A stretch of DNA of 64,000 bases, taken from NCBI RefSeq assembly GCF_000152625.1, contig NZ_CH724156.1:2658602-2722601 (forward strand). Direction: 5' to 3'. The notes beneath the pieces are model-generated. The model was not told the DNA's origin, searched no databases, and saw only the letters and a program-made list of their open reading frames with translations. Position 1 is the stretch's first letter; each line of letters begins with the position of its first letter. A program made the position numbers and the translations under genes. Shown one piece after another: positions 16,613-23,849 of this stretch. The stretch is from Roseovarius nubinhibens ISM (GTDB lineage Bacteria; Pseudomonadota; Alphaproteobacteria; Rhodobacterales; Rhodobacteraceae).

Positions 16613-17148
16613 CAGAGCGGCTCCTGTACAAAGGCGGTTTTGGAAACGATTGCCACCTGTCCGGCGCCATCCTTGTCCAGCGCCTGGGCCAGATCCATGC
16701 CGGGCAGAAGGGGGCTGTATTTCACGCAAGCGCGGAGCAGCATCAGCTCGTTTTGCTGGCCGTTTTGGAAGGTCCGCACCGGGGCGGCCTCTTCCGACTG
16801 ATCGACGCAGTTCACATCGTCGGGCAGCGATCCCAGGGTACGGATATTGGTGCGCACCATTTCAAGCCGCAGCGTGCTGTTGCAGCTGGCGATGATCATC
16901 GCGTTGTCGCAGATGATCTGCTTGATCTCATCATGCTGCGGCGCGCTGCCGGTGCCGAGCCGCAACTCGCGCACCGCGATGTCGAGGCCACGCTCGAGCA
17001 TCGTGTGCCGCAGAGTGATGATCGCCAGTTCGAGGGAGAACAGGAACAGGGTCAGGAAGACCGGGAAGACGATGACGAATTCCACGGTCGCATTGCCCGC
17101 CTGTCCGCGCCAGAACCGCGCCAGTTTGGAAGGAACGAGGCGCATCAT
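16612..17148 (-). CDS. tadE: TadE-family minor pseudopilin
   Basis: A 178-aa protein with the TadE segment GNATVEFVIVFPVFLTLFLF, a single N-terminal hydrophobic helix after a short positively charged leader, then a periplasmic domain containing four cysteines (two in DNAMIIASC and DDVNC contexts) that may form disulfides. It overlaps tadG upstream by four bases (ATGA) and the next gene by one, indicating translational coupling in a TadG-TadE-TadE unit. Confidence 0.85.
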   Translation of the reverse strand: MMRLVPSKLARFWRGQAGNATVEFVIVFPVFLTLFLFSLELAIITLRHTMLERGLDIAVRELRLGTGSAPQHDEIKQIICDNAMIIASCNSTLRLEMVRTNIRTLGSLPDDVNCVDQSEEAAPVRTFQNGQQNELMLLRACVKYSPLLPGMDLAQALDKDGAGQVAIVSKTAFVQEPL

Positions 17149-18911
17149 TGGGTCAGCCGCAGGTTCACAACGTTGGACGCGATGGCACTGAAGGCGTCAT
17201 TGATGTTGATGCCTTCGGCCCGGAAGTAGTGGTTTTCACTCGACGCGCAGTTCTTGAGCACCTGTTCAGCCGTCCCGCCCTGATCGATTTCGAAGCCGAT
17301 CGAGAAGACCACAACACCTTCATTCTTGGTGGCGGTGCAGGAGGCCTTCATCCTTGTGTCTTTTTCCGACCCGTCAAGGCGGTCATAATAGTAGTAGTCG
17401 TAATATGCGTTGGGGTCGCCGGTGACCTGGTAGTAGTAATAAGGCGACATGTAGCCCCAGGCCTCTTCCCAATCGAGGCGCCGCATGCTGACGAATTCAT
17501 CGCTATCTTGAAGATCATCCCAGTCACTGGAACTCAGGTATTCGCCTTCTTCGGTGTTGTAGTAGCGATTGTCGCCATAATTGTCGTGCAGGTAAAAGGC
17601 GCTTTCGATCTCTCCCGAGGATTCGTAAACGCATTCCCAAGAGTTGTTGCTACACTTGCTTTGATCGTAGCTGATCTTGTCCTTCTTGTTCTTGCGATAG
17701 GCGTATTTGAACACGCGTTTCTGAGACTTGACCTCGTAGAGGTCCGAGTTCTGGCCGCGCCATTGGCCGCCATTCGAGAAGAAATAAGAGGTGGTGTTCT
17801 GCCCATCGCCCATGACCACGGCGACCTTGAGCGTTTCCGCCGTGCCGTAATTGGACGGGATAGCGGCCTGCGACGAGGCAACCTCGCCCGCGGCGATCAG
17901 ATCGTCGGTGATCTGGCGGAAGCTCGGGTCGAGCAGCGCCGCGCCCCAGATCATGCCCTGGTTGCCCGAGGTATTGCCCGAGGCTTGAAGGCTGTCGATC
18001 TTGGCGTGCAACTCGGTTTCGCTAACCGAGAAGGGCAGGATTTCCATGTAATCATTGGCGTAGCAGGACCGATAGTCAGACGAGCTTTCGCTGCCGCTGA
18101 ATTCGTCGAAATTCCCGTAAAGCGCGGTGTAGATCATCTGGTCGAGCGGTTGACCGCTGGAAAAGCCCGAATTGCCGGTGGCCAGCGAGGCATGGCTGTG
18201 ATCGTTGGCCTTGAACCGGATACAGGTCGAAAATTCATGCTTGCGGTCAACGGCAAGGGCCTCGAACGTGGCGACCGACGGGCTCACCGACCAGCTAAAG
18301 GGCACGATAGAGATCACGGTATTGCCCGGCTCGGAGCCGTTCAGCAGCGAGGTCACAAATTCCTTGGCGGCTTTCTTGAGGTTCACCAGCTTGCTGTTGC
18401 TGCCCATCGAGCCCGACACGTCGAGGACCAGAACCACTTCGAGCTTCGGCACTTTGCGCACAGCGGTCGAGCCGCCGGTGGTGCGCAGCTCTTTGATGCC
18501 GCTGAGCTTCATGAGATAGGTGTCCATCGTCATATCGGCATTGGCGGTGACCGAGGCCGAGTTGACCGTAACCACGATCTCGCCTTCTTTTTCAGCGGCG
18601 AGATAGTCGGTCATATTCGCGACGCGAAAGTAATCCTCGATGATGGCACGGTGATCCGACCCGTAGGGCGCACCGGCCGAGGCCAGCACGGCGGAATCGA
18701 GCGTCGACTGGATCTGCGCGCGTTTCATTTCATAGCGCATCATATCGACTGCGATGCCGCCAGCGGCGATCATGATGAGAAAGAAAACCAGGGCCATGAT
18801 CGTCGCGCCACCGTTTTCGTCACGGCGGAACGCGCGGGTCGCGGCGGGCAGTGCGTGCCGGCCTTTTGCGACCGCGTGGCGGAGAGCCTGGAAAGAAATT
18901 CGCGTTGTCAT
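17145..18911 (-). CDS. tadG: TadG-like von Willebrand factor A protein with Tyr-rich insert
   Basis: A 588-aa protein beginning with a prepilin-type membrane segment (NGGATIMALVFFLIMIAAGG, residues 33-52). A von Willebrand A domain follows with an intact MIDAS motif DVSGSMGS at 164-171. Within it, around residues 450-520, is an acidic, tyrosine-rich stretch including SPYYYYQVTGDP and NAYYDYYYYDRLDG, eleven tyrosines within about 25 residues. The C-terminus returns to conserved sequence (CASSENHYFRAEGININDAF). Likely surface-exposed and involved in adhesion with Tad pili. The rest of a tad locus is not in this window. Confidence 0.85.
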   Translation of the reverse strand: MTTRISFQALRHAVAKGRHALPAATRAFRRDENGGATIMALVFFLIMIAAGGIAVDMMRYEMKRAQIQSTLDSAVLASAGAPYGSDHRAIIEDYFRVANMTDYLAAEKEGEIVVTVNSASVTANADMTMDTYLMKLSGIKELRTTGGSTAVRKVPKLEVVLVLDVSGSMGSNSKLVNLKKAAKEFVTSLLNGSEPGNTVISIVPFSWSVSPSVATFEALAVDRKHEFSTCIRFKANDHSHASLATGNSGFSSGQPLDQMIYTALYGNFDEFSGSESSSDYRSCYANDYMEILPFSVSETELHAKIDSLQASGNTSGNQGMIWGAALLDPSFRQITDDLIAAGEVASSQAAIPSNYGTAETLKVAVVMGDGQNTTSYFFSNGGQWRGQNSDLYEVKSQKRVFKYAYRKNKKDKISYDQSKCSNNSWECVYESSGEIESAFYLHDNYGDNRYYNTEEGEYLSSSDWDDLQDSDEFVSMRRLDWEEAWGYMSPYYYYQVTGDPNAYYDYYYYDRLDGSEKDTRMKASCTATKNEGVVVFSIGFEIDQGGTAEQVLKNCASSENHYFRAEGININDAFSAIASNVVNLRLTQ

Positions 18912-19233
18912 TTCATCACCTCATCGGGCCGGGGTGGCCAAAGCCGAGTCGGATTACGGCAACAGTTGTTTTGGCGGGGCAAAGTGGCGAAAATAGGGCC
19001 GAATTCGCTCAAAATTACCTTAAATTCAGGGGTTTAGTGGACGTTTCGGCGGGATTCGGAATATTGTCGCGCCACTGGCGACAATCCGAGGGTTGGCGTC
19101 CCTCGACCAAGGCAGAGCGAAATCATGGCTTCGGGCCATATGGCTGGACAAATACCTGTGGTGCTTTAACGATATTGACATGCTTTGCGCGATAGCAAGG
19201 CAGCAAGGCCCGCCACTAGTCTGGGAGGATGAT
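18912..19233. other. Divergent promoter region, tad genes and glutamate dehydrogenase
   Basis: These 322 bases serve two divergent transcripts. The left half is AT-richer (AAATTACCTTAAATTC near 19010-19027), suiting a promoter. It contains the inverted repeat listed at 19063-19085 and ends with a GGGAGGAT ribosome binding site before the ATG at 19234. The dehydrogenase frame could start as early as 19093, but there is no family match there. Confidence 0.5.
19063..19085. promoter_or_regulatory. Inverted repeat upstream of the dehydrogenase gene
   Basis: ATTGTCGC and GCGACAAT are exact inverted copies separated by GCCACTG, with partly matching flanks (TCGG and CCGA). The centre lies about 160 bases before the dehydrogenase start and 160 from tadG, so it could be an operator for either. 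The binding protein is unknown. Confidence 0.5.
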
Positions 19234-20664
19234 ATGAGTGCAGCCAAGGAACCGACGTTCCGCGAGAGTGTAGATTTGATGTTCAACCGCGCGGTCGCGC
19301 TGATGGATCTTCCCCCCGGTCTCGAAGAGAAAATCCGCGTCTGTAACGCCACCTATACGGTGCGGTTCGGCGTGCGGCTGCGGGGCCAGATCCACACGTT
19401 CACCGGCTATCGCAGCGTGCATTCGGAACATATGGAGCCTGTGAAGGGCGGCATCCGCTATGCGATGGGCGTCAACCAGGACGAGGTCGAGGCGCTGGCG
19501 GCGCTGATGACCTATAAATGTGCGCTGGTGGAGGCGCCGTTCGGCGGCTCCAAGGGCGGGCTGCGCATCGATCCGCGCGAATGGGACGAGGATGAGCTGG
19601 AACGGATCACCCGGCGCTTTGCCTATGAGCTGATCAAGCGCGACCTGATCAACCCGAGCCAGAACGTGCCGGCCCCCGACATGGGCACCGGCGAGCGCGA
19701 GATGGCCTGGATCGCGGATCAGTACAAGCGGATGAACACCACCGACATCAACGGCCGCGCCTGTGTCACCGGCAAGCCGATCAATGGCGGCGGTATCCAG
19801 GGCCGGACCGAAGCAACCGGGCGCGGCGTGCAATATGCGCTGCAGGAGTTCTTCCGCCATCCCGAGGACATGAAGGCCGCCGGTCTGAGCGGCACGCTCG
19901 ACGGCAAGAAGGTCATCGTGCAGGGGCTCGGCAACGTGGGCTATCACGCGGCCAAGTTCCTGTCGGAGGAGGACGGCTGTATCATCACCGGCATCATCGA
20001 ACGTGATGGGGCGCTGGTCTCTGAAGACGGGCTGCATGTGGAAGAGGTGCGCCACTGGATCGCCAAACATGGCGGGGTCAAGGGCTATCCGGATGCCGAA
20101 TATGTCGAGGATGGCAGCAAGGTTCTGGAAAACGCCTGTGACATCCTCGTGCCTGCAGCGCTCGAAGGGGTGATCCACATGGGCAACGCCGCCAATATTC
20201 AGGCGCCGCTCATCATCGAGGCGGCGAACGGGCCGGTGACGGCCGGGGCCGATGAGATCCTGCGCAAGAAGGGCGCGGTGATCATCCCCGACATGTATGC
20301 CAACGCGGGCGGTGTGACGGTGAGTTACTTCGAATGGGTCAAGAACCTCAGCCATATCCGCTTTGGCCGGATGGGCCGCCGTCAGGAAGAGGCGCGGCAT
20401 CAGCTCATCGTGGATGAGCTCGAACAGCTCAGCGCGGATCGCGGGCTGGGCTGGACCCTGACGCCGGGGTTCAAGCAGCAGTATCTGCGCGGCGCGGGCG
20501 AGCTCGAGCTGGTGCGCTCGGGGCTCGATGACACGATGCGCGCAGCCTATCAGTCGATGCGCGAAGTCTGGCACGGCCGGCAGGATGTGACCGACCTGCG
20601 CACCGCCGCCTATCTCGTGTCGATCGACAAGGTCGCGGCGAGCTACCGCGCGGCGGGTCTCTGA
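19234..20664 (+). CDS. Glu/Leu/Phe/Val dehydrogenase family (probable glutamate dehydrogenase)
   Basis: A 476-aa enzyme from the ATG at 19234, which has a GGGAGGAT ribosome binding site. Family signatures: PVKGGIRYAMGV, the catalytic lysine in TYKCALVEAPFGGSKGG, PAPDMGTGEREMAWI, and the NAD(P)-binding GLGNVGYHAAKFL. Near the end MYANAGGVTVSYFEW is typical of glutamate dehydrogenases. It would interconvert glutamate and 2-oxoglutarate plus ammonia. Coenzyme preference is not readable. Single-gene unit. Confidence 0.9.
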   Translation: MSAAKEPTFRESVDLMFNRAVALMDLPPGLEEKIRVCNATYTVRFGVRLRGQIHTFTGYRSVHSEHMEPVKGGIRYAMGVNQDEVEALAALMTYKCALVEAPFGGSKGGLRIDPREWDEDELERITRRFAYELIKRDLINPSQNVPAPDMGTGEREMAWIADQYKRMNTTDINGRACVTGKPINGGGIQGRTEATGRGVQYALQEFFRHPEDMKAAGLSGTLDGKKVIVQGLGNVGYHAAKFLSEEDGCIITGIIERDGALVSEDGLHVEEVRHWIAKHGGVKGYPDAEYVEDGSKVLENACDILVPAALEGVIHMGNAANIQAPLIIEAANGPVTAGADEILRKKGAVIIPDMYANAGGVTVSYFEWVKNLSHIRFGRMGRRQEEARHQLIVDELEQLSADRGLGWTLTPGFKQQYLRGAGELELVRSGLDDTMRAAYQSMREVWHGRQDVTDLRTAAYLVSIDKVAASYRAAGL

Positions 20665-20777
20665 CCGCCGAAACTTAGGATGAGGGGCGGGGCCGCGCGC
20701 GGCCCTGCCCAGCCTCTGTCAGGCGTGGTGAGGGCTGCGGGCCAAGAGGCCGGGCGCAAGGGCCATGCCCGTCATTT

Positions 20778-20830
20778 GGTGCGGAGTTGCCATGCGCTGC
20801 GGAGCTGCCATGCGGTGCGGAGGTCGAGGC
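20778..20830. repeat. 18-bp direct repeat, nearly three units
   Basis: GGTGCGGAGTTGCCATGC and GCTGCGGAGCTGCCATGC are adjacent 18-base units with three differences, followed by a third partial unit GGTGCGGAGG that then diverges. It lies 50 bases before the 16-bp array and may belong to the same repeat-generating process. Confidence 0.7.
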
Positions 20831-20880
20831 GGCGCAGACCTAAGGTCTATACGCCGGGGCGCAGGGCACCTGGTCGCGGG

Positions 20881-21071
20881 GCGATCACGCCAGTTTCAAG
20901 CGTTGTCCGTCTCGGAGGACGGCAATTTCGGAAGATGCCGGTTCCGGAGGATGGCAATTTCGAACGATGCCAGTTTTGGACGATGGCAGACTCAGACGAT
21001 CCCTTTGCGGATGATGGCAAGTTCCCAGAGTGACAGTCTCAGAGGCTGCCGGTTCCAGACGATGCGGTGAG
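20881..21071. repeat. Degenerate 16-bp tandem array, twelve units
   Basis: Successive units begin at 20881, 20897, 20913, 20929, 20945, 20961, 20977, 20993 (15 bases), 21008, 21024, 21040 and 21056. Examples: CGGAGGATGGCAATTT, CGAACGATGCCAGTTT, TGGACGATGGCAGACT, CGGATGATGGCAAGTT. The approximate consensus is CGGACGATGGCAGTTT, with a near-constant spacing. Sixteen is not a multiple of three, and stops occur in the frames, so it is not a protein repeat. Confidence 0.8.
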
Positions 21072-21256
21072 GCCGTCAGATATTTTGCCCGTTTCGCGGC
21101 GCGTTGATCTGCGCGCGCGGGGTTGAAAATTTCGAGATTGAGCGGGGGCAGGCGGGCGTCTCGCTGGGCTGAGTTATCGCGTCTCGGGGGCGACCAGAAA
21201 TCTGCGGGGGGTAATCATGGCCCGACCTGGCTGGGCATCTGCCCGAGCTCGGACGT

Positions 21257-21940
21257 TCAGACATCCTTCATCGGGTAATGCTTGGGCATTTTGAGACCCG
21301 CGTCGTGGATACGGGCAGCGAGCCTGTCTGAGAGGAGAAACCAAGGGGAGTGCAGATATTTCTCGCGCCAGAGATGGTGCGACCCGATGGCCGCGCGCGA
21401 CATGGCGACGCCTTTCAGGTCGGCCCTCGATTTGCCTCTGATGCTATACCGAATATGATCCCCGATGCTTTTGTCCTCGGCGTGGCCCGGGTCGCACTCT
21501 TCGAGCCGAAAACAATTGAGGTGGCTGTGAACCACCATGCCGAAATAGGGCACCGGGTAGGGCTTATCCCTTGGCTGGATCAGTTCAATGGGCCAGAATT
21601 GATGTACCCCCGGCTCTAACTCTTCGATGATCTCTTTCAGCCGTATATCGACAGCGGCAAGCCGGTTTTCCAAAGAGATTAATGAGCAAAGCTCTTTATA
21701 GGTTTTTTGCAACCGAAACCGTTTTGGCCGCTCATGATCGGCGAGCCAGCCCATATCCTTTACAAATTTATCGCTGAACTTGGTCCAAGGGACGCCACCC
21801 ATCCCGGAATTCAATTCATTCTGTTCGTCCTCGGTCAGGACCGAATAGAAATAATTCTCGATGGCTTCATCATATCCAATTGTGTCCGCATCAGGCGAGG
21901 CTGCCCCAAATGTGCTCGAACTCAACACTCCCCAGGTCAT
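21257..21940 (-). CDS. Imm11 (DUF1629)-like protein
   Basis: A 227-aa protein, start taken at the ATG at 21940 after TGAGGTG. The C-terminal half has the layout of the Imm11/DUF1629 family: EPGVHQFWPIELI, then a strand-rich middle (PYFGMVVHSHLNCFRLEECD), and the end HLWREKYLHSP, LLSDRLAARIHDAGLKMP. Imm11 members are predicted immunity proteins against polymorphic toxins, but many occur alone. No toxin gene is adjacent. One sampled line within the gene is about 40% GC against about 65% in the core, indicating acquisition by transfer. Confidence 0.6.
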   Translation of the reverse strand: MTWGVLSSSTFGAASPDADTIGYDEAIENYFYSVLTEDEQNELNSGMGGVPWTKFSDKFVKDMGWLADHERPKRFRLQKTYKELCSLISLENRLAAVDIRLKEIIEELEPGVHQFWPIELIQPRDKPYPVPYFGMVVHSHLNCFRLEECDPGHAEDKSIGDHIRYSIRGKSRADLKGVAMSRAAIGSHHLWREKYLHSPWFLLSDRLAARIHDAGLKMPKHYPMKDV

Positions 21941-22262
21941 ACACACCTCACAACTGACACCACACACGCGCCCGGAACCGCCCGGCCGCCGGGGCAGTCT
22001 AGCGGATTTTGGGTGTGACGAAAGCCGGTACGGGGTGTCACGCTGCCGGCCGGGCGATGATGGGGCGGTGGTGTTGAGCGGAGGTTTGGGGCGGGGGCGG
22101 CGCGTTGGTGACGCCTCCTGCCGGGCAGATCAGTATCTGCCGGCCCCATGGTCGCACCCATGTCGGCGCGGGTCGGAATTTGTGCCGGTGGGGGTGGCCC
22201 CCATTGCTATATCCGGCGCATGTTGATTGATTGACGCAACATCGGGAATCGGGGGTAAGAGC
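21941..22262. other. Intergenic region upstream of soxB
   Basis: These 322 bases hold the promoters of the Imm11-like gene and the divergent sox operon. Composition changes from AT-richer on the left to very GC-rich on the right. An AT-rich patch TTGATTGATTGACGCAAC lies near 22220-22240, about 30 bases before soxB. No palindrome stands out. Confidence 0.4.
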
Positions 22263-23516
22263 ATGGGCTTTTCGGGGTGGCGTGTCCTGAAGGAGGGGCT
22301 GACCGGCAACAAGGGCTGGCAGCCGCATTGGCGTGATGCGACGCCGAAATCCGAATATGATGTGGTGATCATCGGCGGCGGCGGGCATGGTCTTTCGACC
22401 GCCTATTACCTCGCCAAGAATCACGGGATCACCAATGTGGCGGTGCTCGAGAAGGGTTATCTCGGCGGTGGCAATGTGGGCCGCAACACCACCATCGTGC
22501 GGGCCAATTACTTCCTGCCGGGCAATTCCGAGTTCTATTCCCATTCGCTCAAGCTTTGGGAAAATCTCGAACAGGATCTGAATTACAACGTGATGCTGTC
22601 GCAGCGCGGCCAGATCATGCTCTTTCATTCCGACGGGCAGCGCGACGCCATGGCGCGGCGCGGCAATGCGATCCGCAATCAGGGCGATGATGCCGAGATC
22701 CTGTCGGTCGGGGCGCTCAAGCGGATGCTGCCCTATCTCGATTATGAACAGACGCGGTTCCCGATCTATGGCGGGCTGATGCAGCGCCGGGCGGGCACGG
22801 CGCGGCATGACGCGGTGGCCTGGGGCTATGCACGGGGCGCGAGCGAGCGCGGCGTCGATCTCATCCAGAATTGCGAAGTGACCGGCATCGACCGCGAGGG
22901 CGGCCGGGTCACCGGGGTGCAGACCACCCGTGGCGCGATCCGGGCCAAGAAGGTCGCGATCATCGTGGCCGGTCGGTCGAGCCAGGTGGCGGCGATGGCG
23001 GGGATGCGCCTGCCCATCGAGAGCCATGTGCTTCAGGCCTTTGTGACCGAGGGGCTCAAGCCGGTGATCGACCATGTGGTCAGTTTCGGCATGGGGCATT
23101 TCTATATCAGCCAGTCGGACAAGGGCGGGCTCGTCTTTGGCGGCGATCTCGACATGTATGCCTCTTATGCGCAGCGCGGCAACCTGCCCATCGTGGAACA
23201 TGTGATGGAGGCGGGGATGACCCTGATGCCGATGATCGGCAAGGCCAAGCTGTTGCGCAGCTGGGGCGGCATCATGGATATGAGCCCTGATGGCAGCCCG
23301 ATCATCGACAAGACCGATACCGAGGGGCTCTTTCTCAATTGCGGCTGGTGTTATGGCGGGTTCAAGGCGGTGCCGGGCTCGGGCTATTCCACCGCGCATC
23401 TGATCGCGACCGAGACCCATCACGCCCCCGCCGCGCGCTATCGGCTCGACCGGTTCCGCACCGGGCGCGGGCTGATGGATGAAGAGGGCACCGGGTCGCA
23501 GCACAACCTGCATTGA
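22263..23516 (+). CDS. soxB: Sarcosine oxidase beta subunit
   Basis: A 417-aa flavoprotein subunit of heterotetrameric sarcosine oxidase. The start is MGFSGWRVLKEGLTGNKGW at 22263, the conserved family N-terminus, after GGGGGTAAG. The FAD-binding Rossmann motif is VVIIGGGGHGLSTAYYLAKN. The histidine in TARHDAVAWGYARGA is at the position where the covalent FMN is attached in studied members. The C-terminus includes LFLNCGWCYGGFKAVPGSG. It oxidises the methyl group of sarcosine, the last demethylation in glycine betaine breakdown. First gene of soxBDAG. Confidence 0.96.
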   Translation: MGFSGWRVLKEGLTGNKGWQPHWRDATPKSEYDVVIIGGGGHGLSTAYYLAKNHGITNVAVLEKGYLGGGNVGRNTTIVRANYFLPGNSEFYSHSLKLWENLEQDLNYNVMLSQRGQIMLFHSDGQRDAMARRGNAIRNQGDDAEILSVGALKRMLPYLDYEQTRFPIYGGLMQRRAGTARHDAVAWGYARGASERGVDLIQNCEVTGIDREGGRVTGVQTTRGAIRAKKVAIIVAGRSSQVAAMAGMRLPIESHVLQAFVTEGLKPVIDHVVSFGMGHFYISQSDKGGLVFGGDLDMYASYAQRGNLPIVEHVMEAGMTLMPMIGKAKLLRSWGGIMDMSPDGSPIIDKTDTEGLFLNCGWCYGGFKAVPGSGYSTAHLIATETHHAPAARYRLDRFRTGRGLMDEEGTGSQHNLH

Positions 23517-23576
23517 TCTGCGGGGCAGAGGTTTGGACATGAGCATGAAGAGCATGATGACAGCGAGGGGCGCAGC

Positions 23577-23849
23577 ATGAGGATCACCTGTCCGCTATGT
23601 GGCGCGCGCGACCGGCGCGAGTTTTACTATTCCGGGGCGGCGGTGGCGCTCGACCGGCCGGCGCCCGAGGCCGGGGCCGAGGTCTGGGATGACTACCTGC
23701 ACAACCGCGACAACCCGGCCGGGGTGACGCGGGACATGTGGTATCACGAGTTGGGCTGTGGCTCTTGGGTGGTGGTGACGCGCAACACGGTGAGCCATGA
23801 GGTGATCGGCACCGCGCTCGCCCGCGATGAAAAGGGGCGGGGCGCATGA
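23577..23849 (+). CDS. soxD: Sarcosine oxidase delta subunit
   Basis: A 90-aa zinc-binding structural subunit. The zinc ligands expected from studied family members are present: Cys5 and Cys8 (CPLCG), His57 and Cys61 (YHELGCGSW). It overlaps soxA by four bases (ATGA). Length is normal. Confidence 0.96.
   Translation: MRITCPLCGARDRREFYYSGAAVALDRPAPEAGAEVWDDYLHNRDNPAGVTRDMWYHELGCGSWVVVTRNTVSHEVIGTALARDEKGRGA

Larger units (their letters stand above)
20665..21256. other. 592-base non-coding stretch with two tandem repeats
   Basis: No coding frame here shows a ribosome binding site or family sequence. It is dominated by repeated DNA: an 18-bp repeat at 20778-20830 and a 16-bp array at 20881-21071. 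The remainder to 21256 is GC-rich without clear features. It separates the dehydrogenase gene from the convergent Imm11-like gene. Confidence 0.6.

Noticed and set aside
20680-21070. Open frames across the repeat region after the dehydrogenase gene
   Set aside because: They only read through the 18-bp and 16-bp repeats. The 16-bp period breaks frame in each unit, so no protein repeat is encoded.
20881-21071. The tandem array as a CRISPR
   Set aside because: Units adjoin without spacers, are only 16 bases and drift in sequence. No cas gene is in the window.
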